From Selaginella moellendorffii (taxonomy: Eukaryota; Streptophyta; Lycopodiopsida; Selaginellales; Selaginellaceae), in NCBI RefSeq assembly GCF_000143415.4, contig NW_003314299.1, positions 656,980 to 720,979 of the forward strand: DNA of 64,000 nt, given 5' to 3'. A program made the translations under genes and the position numbers. The first letter of the stretch is position 1, and every line of letters starts with the position of its first letter. A model generated the notes under the pieces. It did no database searches, was not told where the DNA came from, and worked only from the letters and a program-made list of their open reading frames with translations. This document shows, one piece after another, positions 31,076-42,914 of this stretch.

Positions 31076-33346
31076 CTAGAAACCAAGCCCGGGAATTAGG
31101 GCAAGAAGCTCCCCATGGAATTTGCTCGCGCCAAGCAGCGATGTCCACGCCGCCGCGATCGGCTCGAACGGCATTTCCCGGATCAAATCCCGGGCTTGTT
31201 CCAGCTGCCCGGATCTCGCGAGGCCGTCGACAATGCATTGGTAGTGATCCACAATTGGGGCGATTTCTCGCTCCGGGAAGGAATTGAGGTAGCTGCCCGC
31301 GTGCTTGATCCTGCCCAGGTGGCTGCAAGCGCCCAGGAGCGCGATGAAAGTGATCCCATCGGGTGCCACGCCGTGGATCTCCATTTCTTGGAAGAGCTCG
31401 CAAGCCAGGCCGCTATGCCCGCTGTGGGCATACGCGCCCACCATCGCTGTCCACGACACGGCGTCGCGGCGGGGAAGGGTATCGAAGAGGAATCTCGCGC
31501 TGGCAAGGTGGCTGTTCTGGGCATATGCCGCGAAGAGCGCATTCCAGGCCATTGGGTTTGGCTCCTTGATGGCGTAAAAGATTCTTTTGGCATCTTCTAC
31601 TAGGCCAGACTTTCCGTACGCTGTGATCATAGTGATGAAAGTTTCGAGATCCGGGCTGGGATGTTGGTGGAACAATTCTGCTGCCTGCAGCACATGACCA
31701 GAACGGGCATATGCTGCGGTAAGGGTGCTCCAGCAAATGCTTGGTTTTGGATTGATGCTCTCGAATATGTTTCTGGCTTGGGAGATTCTTCCTGCCGTAT
31801 AGTAGACCCCGATCATAGTGTTCCACAAACTCGAGCTCTTGTGAGGGATTCTCGCAAAGAGCTCCATGGCTTCGTCTGGATGCCCGTTTTGGGCATATCC
31901 CGTGAGCATCACCCTCCACGCGATCAAATCCTTGCGTGGCATTGCCTCGAAAAGCCCTCTAGACTTTGCAATCTCGTTGTTGCGAGCATAAGCTTGGATC
32001 ATCGAAGTCCAAGTCACGGTATTCTTTTCAGGGGCTGTACAGAAGAGATCCTCGGCTTTCGCGAGATCTTCTGCAAGAATGTAGGCTTGGATGATCGCGT
32101 TCCAAGACACTACGTCCCTCCTCACCATGGAATCAAACACCGCTCTAGCTTCCGCTATATACCCATTCCGGGCATACGACGTGATCATCGAGTTCCACGA
32201 CGAGACGGACTTCTCCGGCATGTTTTCGAACACACACTCGGCCTCGCGGAGATGCCCATCCCGGGCATATCCCAGGATCATAATGTTCCAGGAATCTACA
32301 TCCCTCACAGACATCCGAGCAAGGAGGGCGCTGGCTTCGTCCATATACCCAGAATGGGCATATCCCAGGAGCATCGAATTCGATGCCTGGAGATTCTCCT
32401 CCGGGAAACTCTCGTACAAATCTCTCGCCTTGTCGAGAAACCCCTCGTGACAAAACGCTTGTATGAGCGCCGTACTCGCAGCGATGGTCTTGTACGGCAT
32501 TGTCTCGAACAAGGTGACGGCCTCGTCTACGTGACCAAGTTGTGAGTACGCGGCCACCATGAGATTCCACGAGACAATGCTGGTATCGGGCATGGCATCA
32601 AAGATTTTCCTGGCATCGTCCAGGCATCCTTCCTGGACGAGGGAAGTGAGCAAGGAATTCCATGAAACTATATCCTTGTTGGGCATCTGTTGAAACAAGG
32701 TGGCGGCTTCTTTCGCATTGCCGCTCCGCGAATAGGCCATGATCATCGCGTTCCAGAGAATCGGGGTCTTCTCGGGGATGCTTTCGAAGACCCTCCTCGC
32801 GTCTTCGATCAAACTTAGCTGCGAGAAGACTTGGATCATCACCGTGACAGTGGCTTCGCTCTGGAGCGGCATTCTCTCGAAGAGGAGCTTCGCATGGAGG
32901 GGCTGGCCGCTGCTGGCGTAGAGAGTGAGCATGGAGTTCCAAGAGACGACGTCCTTTTGCGGCATCTTGGCGAAGAGTTCTTGCGCTTGGAGTGTATGAT
33001 CCTGCCGGGCATACGCCGAGAGCATGGTGTTCCAGGAGATGGCGTCCTTGCTGGGCATCTGGTCGAACACTTCCCTGGCCTCGCAAAGCTTCCCGTTTCG
33101 AGCGTAGACGTCGAGCATGATGTTCCAGGAGAAGTGGTTTGGAGCTTGGATCCTGTCAAAGACCGCGCAAGCGTCTCGGGTGCTACCACACTTGCCATAG
33201 GCCTCGACGAGGAGATTCAAGAGGTACCTGTCGTGCTGGAGCTCGCGAGAAGCCGCTATGCGAGCGTCAAGACGCCGTGCCTCGGAGAGATCCCGGGAAG
33301 CTTTGCAAGACTTTAGGAGCTGCGCAATGTGTGCCGCGCAGGCCAT
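31076..33346 (-). CDS. PLS-type pentatricopeptide repeat protein (756 aa)
   Basis: Intronless, starting MACAAHIAQLLKSC. The frame is open for another ~55 codons upstream but has no ATG there. About 20 PPR motifs alternate in length with the plant S-rich pattern (FSWNIMLDVYARNGKL, VSWNSMLTLYASSGQP, VTWTSMIQAYARNNEI). The C-terminal part has the typical GVAPDGITFIALLGACSHLG block and an EMPFEPIAAAWTSLLGA motif, then stops. The E+ and DYW domains are therefore missing. A role in organelle RNA binding, such as C-to-U editing-site recognition, is expected from the family. The N-terminus lacks a clear transit peptide. It is transcribed divergently from the RRM gene, with 474 bases between the ATGs. 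Confidence 0.92.
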   Translation of the reverse strand: MACAAHIAQLLKSCKASRDLSEARRLDARIAASRELQHDRYLLNLLVEAYGKCGSTRDACAVFDRIQAPNHFSWNIMLDVYARNGKLCEAREVFDQMPSKDAISWNTMLSAYARQDHTLQAQELFAKMPQKDVVSWNSMLTLYASSGQPLHAKLLFERMPLQSEATVTVMIQVFSQLSLIEDARRVFESIPEKTPILWNAMIMAYSRSGNAKEAATLFQQMPNKDIVSWNSLLTSLVQEGCLDDARKIFDAMPDTSIVSWNLMVAAYSQLGHVDEAVTLFETMPYKTIAASTALIQAFCHEGFLDKARDLYESFPEENLQASNSMLLGYAHSGYMDEASALLARMSVRDVDSWNIMILGYARDGHLREAECVFENMPEKSVSSWNSMITSYARNGYIAEARAVFDSMVRRDVVSWNAIIQAYILAEDLAKAEDLFCTAPEKNTVTWTSMIQAYARNNEIAKSRGLFEAMPRKDLIAWRVMLTGYAQNGHPDEAMELFARIPHKSSSLWNTMIGVYYTAGRISQARNIFESINPKPSICWSTLTAAYARSGHVLQAAELFHQHPSPDLETFITMITAYGKSGLVEDAKRIFYAIKEPNPMAWNALFAAYAQNSHLASARFLFDTLPRRDAVSWTAMVGAYAHSGHSGLACELFQEMEIHGVAPDGITFIALLGACSHLGRIKHAGSYLNSFPEREIAPIVDHYQCIVDGLARSGQLEQARDLIREMPFEPIAAAWTSLLGASKFHGELLALIPGLGF

Positions 33347-33798
33347 ACAATCCCCTGGATGTTCTTCGAAGTTAGATGGAATTTCTGCGAGAAATCGAGA
33401 GTCCCTACCTTGAAACCGAGACTCCAGTCCACTGATCGCTCTTCGGAGGTAGACGAAGAGAAATTGTGGGAAAGAATGCGCGAAATGTACGAAGAAGCAT
33501 TGGCTATCCACTAGATCGCAAGAATGCTCGAAAGCATTGGCTATCCACTAGATTGCTGTGAAGAACACGTTAGAACTGGGCGCGAGGAAGAAATATGATC
33601 GATAGAAGAAAGAATGCTCTTGAAATTTAGGAATTCTGATGATCGCTAGCAGCTTGTGAGAAAGAATGCTCGAAATCTACGAAGAATTCTCGATTTATGA
33701 AGACTTATCCTCTTGATCGCTATGAAGAGCGCGCGCGGCCGTCTCTCTCCTAACTAGCTAAGAACACACCCTTGGAAAAGAAAAATATCTAATGGGGA

Positions 33799-33812
33799 GG
33801 GTTTAGGGTTTT
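33799..33812. promoter_or_regulatory. Telo-box-like element before the RRM gene
   Basis: The run gggtttagggtttt matches the plant telo-box (AAACCCTAA on the other strand). It sits just upstream of the ATG at 33,821, in the shared upstream region of the divergent PPR and RRM genes. Telo-boxes are known in plant promoters of translation- and organelle-related genes; activity here is inferred. Confidence 0.5.
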
Positions 33813-33820
33813 TGTGCTTG

Positions 33821-36557
33821 ATGGTCGAAATGGTGGCATTGGCCATGGTTGTGTCGCCGCGCAGCCTCGCCTGTGGCGCCTCTCTCTCCGCCGCGGCAGT
33901 GGAATACCGGCGCCTGGCCATGGCGCGAGTCCTGGCAGCCAGAATGCCCGCTCTTCTTCGCGAATCCGTGGGATCCAGGGTTCTGGTGTCGGCGGTCTCG
34001 AAGAGGAGCTTCGCCGCGCACGCTGGGCTTTCCAGGGAGTCCAGCAATCTCTCCAGCAGATTACGTGAGTTTGTTTGCTCTGTATAGGATCTCGATTCGT
34101 GGGGTTTTTGATGCTGCATTGGATTGGTGTGGTTTCTTAGATTTGTTTTCTTGCGATTGGGAGTGAGTTCTCATGTTGGGCGAGATTGGAATTTAGTTCT
34201 TCGGCCTCCAGCGACGATTTAGATGTGTCTTCTCTTACATTTGTCTTGGAAGTTCTCTTTTTTTTGTTTTAAGCTATGGTGGAAACTTGCAGCTGTGCAG
34301 GTATCATGGAGAAAGCACACTGAGAAATCCTTTGCAAGACCCGCAGCAGTGGAGGAGCCACCCGAGCTCACGAAGAAGAGGCTCTCGCGAGACGAGCGTG
34401 CAGCACTAGTCAAGTCATTCGTGGAAAAGTAAGCTTTCTGGAGACCAGCGAACGAATGCCTCTTAACGTTTTGATTTTTTCAGGTATGCGTCGGAGAACA
34501 ATGGAGAGTTTCCAACTCTGGCTCTCGTCCTGAAGGAGACGGGTGGCTCGCGAGCCGTGGTGAAGGACATCCTTGCAGACCTTCAAAGCAGTATAACGGT
34601 GAAAGTGGAAGTCACTGCTACGCCGTCGACAGAAGAACCATTACCGAAAGTCGAGCCTCCGAACGTTGCGAAAGCGTCGAGTCCGGCAGCAGCTGCAGGG
34701 AGCGAATCCGAAGAGGAAGACGAGTCGGAAGAAGAAGAGGAAGTTTTGGAAGAGAAAACTTCTACTGCTCCTCCGCCATCCAGCAGTGCTCCTGAAGAGA
34801 AGATAACGAGCCTGAAAAGGGCTGCTGGCGAAACTCCTGGTGAAATCAACAGCACCTACATCGACATTCTGTCGAGGTTGAAAAGCCTCGGCACCGAACG
34901 AAAAAAAGAAGAGACTGCAGCGGCTGCCGAGTCTGCTACGTCCGAAACGGAGGAGAAAGAAATCAAGCGGCCAAGTTTCGCAGCGAGAATTCTTCCTCCT
35001 CGGCATGGAATGTTCGTCAGGTTTCTCAATCCGGCGGCAACGGAGGAGGATCTAAAGCAGGCCTTTGGAGACTGTGGAGAGATAACCAGAGTCTCAGCGG
35101 TCAAGCCAATGAAACCCACTGCAAAGTTTACGTACGGTTTCATTGATTTCAAGGTGAGTACGTTCGAAGTTGATTTCTTCTCGTTGTCTAACGCTTCCGT
35201 TCTTATTTGCAGACTGCGGATGGTTTGAGCAATGCTCTAAGGAAGAACGTTGTAATTCTTGGGAACAAGGTGGAGACAGAGGCAGCACCGACACAAAACA
35301 CGCAGCTTTCAGACGTTGCACCGAAAATCAAAGAGCCTCAACCTGCTGGGGGCGGACTCATCGACAACCTGGTCTCCAAAGTCGTATCCATGGTTCCTCC
35401 AAACACAGAAAACGCAAAGAACCAGATGTCTCAAACACCGAGAGTTTGGAACGGCCAGGACGCTCCTCGGTTCAGCCAGCCAGGGATGATGAATATGAAC
35501 AAAGCAGGAGGAGCTGTTGGTGAAAGGCCAGACTTCAAGCCGAAAGGGATGGGATTTCAAAAGAACGAAATGATGCCGCCACCCAGGAACGACATGCAAA
35601 TGCCACCGAGGAACGACTTCCCACCAAGGAACGATATGCCTCCTCGAATGGATACGCCATTCCCGAGGAACGATATGCCTCCTCCAAGGATGGACATGCC
35701 GCCACCACCGCCGCCACAGATGCAGCAGCCGCCGAGACCGCTTCCACCGAGAAACGAAAATGGAGGATTTGTTTCGCCGATTCCACCTCTTGGCGACCCG
35801 CAGAAGATGAGGAAGGACCTCTCCGTATGTGTGGAGAACTTACCACCGACGACGAACGTCACGCAGCTCAGGGATGCGCTCGCGATCCATGGCGAGATCT
35901 ACGCAACTTACTTGAAGCACCGGGACATGAATTCATCGACGTATGTCTTCGAGTATCTGGTAATGAGTTTTTCTTCGTTTCTTTTCCTCTTTCCGTCTCA
36001 CGGCTATCTATTATCCAGACCGACGAAGGAAAAGAGAGCGCTTTGAGTGCTCACTGGGTCCATATCAACGGGCAGTTAGTGCGGATCTCCAGAGCAGACG
36101 TCCCAAAGACGACGGTGGTGAGAGTCTCAAACATCTCGCCCAGCACTCCGGACAGCGAGTTTATCAACGCATGCAAGTCATGCGGCCAAGTCGAGAGAGT
36201 GGAGTCGAGACGGGATCGCGTCAGGGACGTGTTCTACCACCCGGCCGAGACGAGGAACATGATAAAAATCCTCGACAGGTAAGTTTCCAGGAAAGTTTTT
36301 CTTTTCTTCATCGGGATTTTCATTCCAGGCTGAACGAAGTCACGATCAATCAGTCTCGATGGCACGCGAAACCAGCGCCACGGTGCTCGATCAACATGCT
36401 CAACCGGCCGGAAGGATCGGAGTTCATCTGCCAACAGATCAAAGCGCTGCTGAGAAACCAGGAAAGTATGCTCCAGCAGCTCCAGATCGAGCAAAGGGAT
36501 CTCCGCGAGCTCTCAATGTATGCGGTGGAGATTCTCAACTCACAGAACAGGAAGTAG
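33821..36557 (+). CDS. RRM RNA-binding protein, probably organelle-targeted (761 aa)
   Basis: Six exons: 33821-34064, 34293-34428, 34484-35153, 35213-35959, 36019-36278 and 36329-36557. Phases close. The N-terminal ~90 residues are Arg/Ala/Ser-rich with almost no acid residues, resembling a mitochondrial presequence. An acidic low-complexity block (SESEEEDESEEEEEV) follows. Three RRM-like folds are seen: GMFVRFLNPAATEEDLKQAF with YGFIDF; SVCVENLPPTTNVTQLRDAL with YVFEYL; and VVRVSNISPSTPDSEFINAC, whose RNP1 (VRDVFYH) is weak. A Met/Pro/Arg/Asn-rich repeat (MPPRNDF-type, about 35,570-35,760) separates RRM1 from RRM2. It should bind RNA; the targets are unknown. A decayed copy of its 3' half lies at 39,215-39,785. 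Confidence 0.85.
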
Positions 36558-37060
36558 CCTTCGAAGAACACACAAGTGGAAGTTTTTGTTTCTTAGGTTT
36601 TATTGATTCTAAAGTTTCTAGTTTTTTGTGATAACTTTCAGATATTCCATGGTTCTTTGCGGGCAATAAATACGGCTCTGTCGATCTCCTGGATCTTCTC
36701 ACCTATCTGTCTTCACGTGAAAAATGTGAGAGAACCTAGAATTCAAAGTTTAATAAAAGATTATAATCTGACACCAACAAACAAAAGCTTTTTCCAAATA
36801 CTTCAAAAAGATAAATCAAGACTCCGCTCGTTGCCGTAGAGCCATCATAACGAAGTATTGCTTGCCTCGAAACAAATCATTCGACAAAAAAGAGCTCAAT
36901 TTTTGGATCACAACCTATTCTTGAATTAGGTATAAAAAAAAGTCATTGCCACCTTAAGCTCTGTATAACCGGATTTTCTATATATACGTATATATAAAGC
37001 CCTTCTTTCCTTTTTAGTACAGGAACTGCAAAATACCATACTCGGTCTAGGAGAGCAAGT

Positions 37061-38085
37061 ATGCAGCGGGAGGTGAATTGGCCAAGGGGCGTGCGGTTTT
37101 ACCCACTTGATTGCGGGTTTGGGCCACAGATTCATGTTCAGGGTGGCTTGTCTTGTGCTAGGATGGACAAGAAGCTGTCTTTCAATCTGGTGAGCATTGC
37201 TGATTGAGTTTGCTGTTCTCAAAGGCGATGGCTGCAGAACTTGTTTCAAGAATTGCAAGTAGGGGATGAGAAAATCCACGTTATTGTATCGGATGGCTAT
37301 CGTGGAGCCAGACATCCATGTCAGTCGTTTCTCTTTCACACCAAAAGCTCATCTGGGTTTTGTTTCGCAGTAGCAAGGGACCTTTGTTTGTACAGGCTGG
37401 GGCTGTTCAATATGTGTTTATCAGAAGCTTTTTGCACCAACAGAAACCTGAGATGTTCCATTGAAAGTCTCTTTTGTAGGTAAAAGGACTTCAAGGTTGA
37501 TTCCTTAGGGATCCATTTTACTGACTTGTTGTGATCCATGTATTCAGAGTGAAGCAACGGACACAGGACAGGATCCAAGAGCTCATTCAAGTTGAAGAGG
37601 ATGAGAAAGACTGGGAAAAGGATGATGAAGTTGAAAGCATCCACACAATTCGGGTAACTTCAAAGTATTTTTCCTCTATGGTTAACGGTTTCTGTTGTCA
37701 AGGAGGATGAGTGGCTTCCAGAGTTGCACTCGACAGTGATTGCTATCAAGGGAAATGCTGTAGTAGTTGGTGGGCCTGGCGCTTTTGTAGTCGCTCTGGT
37801 GTGTTCTGAAGGTTTGAAGGTGAGTAAAACCTGTTTTATCATCAATTGTTTATTGTTATGTTTTAGTGGCTTACCCCAAAAGATGATGGCAATATGAATT
37901 TACTGGAGGCAACGAAACAACCAGAAGATATATTGATCATGGCAACCTTATCCTTCAAGAAACTAGACTCTCTAACCATTAAGGAAGCTGTTGGCAATGA
38001 TGTTGTTCAAACAACAAAGGTCCTCTCAGAATTAGATCTTGCAGACAAAGATTCTACAGTTCTTGTTGTGAAGTTTGAAGGTTGA
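37061..38085 (+). CDS. PP2C-like protein, probably catalytically inactive (253 aa)
   Basis: Six exons close in frame: 37061-37189, 37238-37319, 37371-37479, 37548-37653, 37703-37819 and 37867-38085. The order of motifs follows a PP2C phosphatase fold. HVIVSDGYRGARHP stands where FAVFDGHGGA is expected. STVIAIKGNAVVVGGPGAFVVAL stands for the ALVV...VANVGDSRAV strands. EDILIMATLSFKKL stands for the FLILASDGLWDV strand, and KDSTVLVVKF for DNMTVVVV. The Gly-His, GDSR and DGLWD residues that hold the metal ions are mostly replaced, so phosphatase activity is unlikely. It may be a pseudophosphatase. Length suits a single PP2C domain. Identification rests on pattern, not on a search. Confidence 0.55.
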
Positions 38086-38099
38086 GGTGAATTTAAGGT

Positions 38100-39214
38100 A
38101 ATGTTAGACTCAATGTTCTGGTGAAAAATGTTTGGGTCATCTCCTTCTTTTACCCCTATGAAACACTTTCATTCCCCAGTATATTCCACAGCCAGTTCTA
38201 AACCCTTTTCGGCTCATGTTTTGCGTATTGGATTTCTCATGCTACCTAAAAAAATAAAAAAAGGTTGAAAAAGCTGCAACAATCGAGAATGTGGTTATTT
38301 AGCTGTGGCGCTGCTCTTGTATTGCATGAGTGGCATCTTCGAGAAAGGTAATGAACTCCACTTTTTCCGCAAGTTCAAGCATCATTTCTCTTCTTTGCAA
38401 GAAGATGAGATGGTAGCGAATTGCATTACTGATTGCATCAGACTATTTGGTTTTTATGTGCTGAAGAAGTATCCTAGATTTATGGCCATATAGTAGACTG
38501 CCACATTGAACCACTGGATGCCATGATTGAAATTGGGCTCCAATTCCAGGCTTTGTCATTGGGCTCATTCATTCATGCTTGGCTTCGAAATCCAGCTCAT
38601 TTGAACCAGCCCGTCACTCCAATGTAGATGGGTGTTGTATTACACTTGTTAAACATGCTGAGATTAATGTGTGGTATCATTTGTTAGATGATATAAGTAT
38701 TATCATCATATCGCTTGTTAAGTGAGAGTTTGACTATGTCAAAAGTAATATTGAAATTCTTGAGCATTAACCACATTTTCTTGGTGATCAGAGTTACATT
38801 GTGGTGATAATGTAGCTTATAAATTAACTTTGACAACTATGAGTTCAGTCAACTAATTCTGAAATTTGCTATTTTTAGTGTTAACACGAGCTCTGCATCA
38901 TACACATAACTCTCTTGGAATTGTGCAAGCACTTAGTTTTCGTTGTTGATGAAATTTGCAAAAAGTGGATGGGCTTGATATGGTCAACAAGGATATTTGG
39001 TCTTGTGGCCAATATAGAAGATTGATCCCCTCTCACATAGAAACAACTACATGCATCCTAAAATCACTAATAGAGAGTTTTCCTTTCCTCTACTTCCACA
39101 GCATCTTTTCTTAAGAGATTCTTAAGAGTGTTGCCACTAGTATGGATGATCTGGACAAGCTATACACCATTTAGTATTTATAAAGTCGAGTGTTAATTTT
39201 GGTGCCCATGTCAA
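38100..39214. other. AT-rich gene-free stretch
   Basis: Composition drops to strongly AT-rich after 38,100. Only short open frames occur. No RNA gene or recognisable repeat was found here. Confidence 0.45.
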
Positions 39215-39785
39215 TACATGGGAAGGACCTGTCTGTGTGTGTGAAGAACTCACCACTAATGATGAACACCACAAAACTCAAGGACACACTCTTAATCCAC
39301 GATGAGATCTATGTAGCTTGAAGCTCTAAGACATGAATTCATCAACATATATCTTCAAGTATTTGGTAATGAGTTTTTCTTCATTTCTTCTCATGGCTTA
39401 GCTAATTTTTTCAGACCAACAAAGGAAAAAAGAGCACTTTACATGCTCATTAGGTTCATATCAATGGGCAATTACTGCAGATCTAGAACAAACATCTCAA
39501 AGATGATGGTGGTAATTTCTCAAATATTTTTCAAATAGTGAGTTTATTAATGCTTACAAATTATGTAAATCAAGAGAGTGGAGTTGAGATAGGATATATG
39601 TTTTACCATCCAATAAGACAAAGAACATAATAAAATCCTTAAAAGGTAAATTTGAAAGTTCTTTTAGGAAAGTTTTTCTTTTGTTCATTTTCATTCAAGG
39701 CTAAATGAGGTCATAATAAATCAGTCTATGGCACATGAAACCAGTGTTATGGTGTTTTGATATCAATATACTCAACTATCCAGAT
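39215..39785 (+). pseudogene. Decayed copy of the RRM gene 3' half
   Basis: The sequence parallels 35,813-36,415 of the RRM gene, including an intron (tggtaatgagtttttcttc is shared), so it is a DNA-level duplication and not a retrocopy. Examples: ggacctgtctgtgtgtgtga against ggacctctccgtatgtgtgg, and tcattcaaggctaaatgagg against tcattccaggctgaacgaag. Most differences change C to T or G to A. All three reading frames are broken. The copy lies 3.4 kb downstream of its source, in the same orientation. Confidence 0.85.
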
Positions 39786-39904
39786 TTTTAATTTCCTTGC
39801 ATGTTCTTAATTCACCCTAATTGAATGTAATGGATTAATAACAATGGACAGTGATTAAGTGTGAGTGAGGAAGAAGAGGTTATAATAATTTCCAACATTC
39901 TTTG

Positions 39905-40330
39905 TTAATAATATATAAACTTGTTGTTTAATACACTTCCACTCTTTTATGGCTTTAAATAGTCTTAATGTCATTTCTTTTCTTATCAACAATACACTTT
40001 TTCAAATGTGGTAATTTAACAATTTTTTACTAGACTTTTAGTTGGGGAAATTCCATTTAAAATCATGTTGTTGAAGATGTAAACATAAAAAAATAGAGTT
40101 TGTATTGATAACATTTATTTTATACAGATGTTGAACTATGTCATTGGAAAAATTACTTTCAAATTTGAACAGTCACATTTGATTTTCTTTATGTCACTAA
40201 AAAAATTACTTTTAAGTTTCAATAACCACATTTGATTTATTTTGTGACTTGCTGGAAAATAATCTCAATATAAATCCTTTATAAAGTTTTTGCAACATCT
40301 TCAGGTAAAAAAACCTTTATGATGAAATAA
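39905..40330 (+). repeat. Direct repeat C, copy 1 (period ~540)
   Basis: Shared blocks with 40,450-40,860, in the same order: gtatataaacttgtt, actcttttat.gctttaaatag, tttttagttgggga.att, and catttattctacac/ttatac followed by atgtca.tggaaaaatta. Identity is about 75-80% by eye with indels. No coding content is recognised. Confidence 0.75.
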
Positions 40331-40449
40331 ATCGCTATATTTTTACGGTGTAAGGGATATATAAGCTATATTGTCAGATAAAAAGATTAACAATAATAAC
40401 TAATGACTTAAATGTGAAAAATGGGAAAGAGCTTATAATGAGTTAATAG

Positions 40450-40860
40450 TGATGGAGGTATATAAACTTGTTATTCAATACATTATCCAAGATTAAGAAA
40501 GTCTACACTCTTTTATAGCTTTAAATAGTTTTGATGCCACTTTTACTCTTATCAGCAACATATTTTAAATATGGTAATTCAATGTTGTTTTAGTGGATTT
40601 TTAGTTGGGGAGATTCTATTTAAAATCATGATGGACAAGTTTATTAGAGATATATACATCAAGAAATGGAGTTTGCATTGATGACATTTATTCTACACTT
40701 ATATTGAGAGTTGTTGAATTATGTCAATGGAAAAATTATTTTCAAATTTCACATTCAAATTGTTTTCTGACTTATTGAAAGATAATCTTAACAAAAATAT
40801 TTTATAAAGTCTTTACAATATTTCAGATAGTATAGTGAATCAAGTGGCTATATCTTTATA
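40450..40860 (+). repeat. Direct repeat C, copy 2
   Basis: Partner of 39,905-40,330. The two copies lie nearly in tandem. They could be LTR-like or a decayed satellite unit; the termini are not clear enough to decide. Confidence 0.75.
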
Positions 40861-40899
40861 GTAGTTAATTATAAGGGATATATAACCTACATTTTTAGA

Positions 40900-42910
40900 A
40901 AATTTTGGATACCACCACTTAATTTACATTAAAGTATGAAAAAAATTATAAAAGCATTTAAGCAAAAGTATGGGAGCATATATTATAGGTGACAAAAGGG
41001 TAAAAGTTTTAGATAGTGAAGTATAATTTTCTTAATTATGTTGAAATTTTTAATTGCACATACACCAAAATTAAACTTCTAAGTAGTTTTGATAGACAAA
41101 AGTGAAGGGATTATAAATGACAATTTAACATGCAAATATAGGCTATTATTGAAAATTAGGCTTGTTTTTTAGACTTTAAAAACTAAATATCATAATTTTG
41201 CAAATGATCAAAAGGTTTATGCCACAAAAAATTTCAAAACAAAAGTTGTTTATAATGAGAGTATTAATAGTCTTTTTTACCAAATAAATTTTGGGGACTT
41301 CTTCAAAATTTGTTATAATTAACTTTTTCAACTTCAACTACATATACTTTATTAAAATTACAATTGAGCAACCATTTGGTCAACTATAAATGTAATGAAG
41401 GTATGTGAATAAAAAACTTTATCATAGTGATCTTTATATACAATCAAAATATATTACAACTTATATTATTATGCATAACATTATGGTAGCCAATGGTGAT
41501 AGGAGAAGGGTAGTAATAGCTATAATAGAAACTATGATACTTAAAAAAGTAATTTTTCTAAATATACTTTTGGATCTAGATTTGGGAAGATTGTGATGGA
41601 TTATATTTTAAGTTTGCACAAATAAATTTTTTTTTAATCCATAATTGCTCTTAAACATCCTAAAAACTTCATTTAATATATTTCAATAGCTTGATTGCCC
41701 ACTTAGAATGTTAAACACTTAATTCCAAAAATTTATGTAAGCATTTCTCTCTTATTTTTTCTTGTGAAGAAAGTTGCAATAATACTTCTTCTAATGACAA
41801 TAATATTAAATCTTTTTTTACTTATGGTCTTTTCCCCTTAAATTTTTCTATATATCCACTCTTTTTATACTTTGTAGTGTCCAAGTGCTTAATGTGATTG
41901 AAAGTGATCACTTTTTACACTTGGAACTCACTATATCATTCTCAAAATATTGCCTTGAAAAAAAGATAACAACTTTAGATTGAAAATGATGTTAATAATA
42001 TTAAATTTTCCTAGAAATCATGATACATTGATTATTCTCTTGAAATTTAAGTATTATCTTAATTCTAGTTATTATATTAACTCATCTTTCACCAAACCTA
42101 AAAAGTTATATTTTTAAGGGTGTTTCTAGGGTTATTTAAAGGATTTTATATCCAGAATCATTTGACTCAAAAGTTATTTATAATATTGAAATTTTAGGAA
42201 GGGTGATATTTGATATCTAGAATAATTTTGGATATTCTAAGATATTTTACTATATAATAGTTGTTTAATATTGTGTTTATAAATTATAAATATGTTGAGG
42301 CACATTTTTTAGCTTGGTTATTACAAAGAAGTTATCCAATTATTTAAAGAGATGCAACTACACAGTTATTCAGAAATTTTATTATGGAGTATAATACAAG
42401 ATCCTTAATCAAATATAAGCTTGGAAAGCTTACTGAATTTAGTTAAAATATATGATTATGGAAAAAAATATAACTTCTTTTTATGCACAATATGTGATGA
42501 ACTAGTATTTGCCCAGCCAATGCTAGGTGCCCAGCCAAATACACTATCTAGGTCATCAATGTTTTCGCAATGCCACAGAGTGGCACTGGTGTCAGCGTGG
42601 AGGTTGTGGATCCAGTTTTCCAGACCAAGATGATGGACATGCTCAAATAAACAGGAAGTTTCTTATCACATTTTTCTTTTCTACAAGACAAATATGAAAT
42701 AGTGTTTAACATGTGGTGGAGGCAGTGTTGCTACATTTTAAAGAAGTCACTAAGATGATTGGCAGCTTTGGCAGAGATTCTTGCAAGAGACTTTGAAGTT
42801 GTAATAATACAATTGATCCCAGATACAACTATGTAGTAAGTTTATAGATAGTATATTGTACAAACAGAAAAGAAAAGCACACTGTGGAACAGGAAATGAA
42901 AGTGTATAGT
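40900..42910. other. AT-rich gene-free stretch
   Basis: Very AT-rich. At 42,480-42,650 there is a short island of balanced composition with a possible exon end (tgtcagcgtggaggttgtgg), but no gene can be built from it. Confidence 0.4.
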
Positions 42911-42914
42911 ACTT

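Noticed and set aside
31661-32545. 294-codon plus-strand frame inside the large PPR gene
   Set aside because: Antisense shadow of the PPR repeats.
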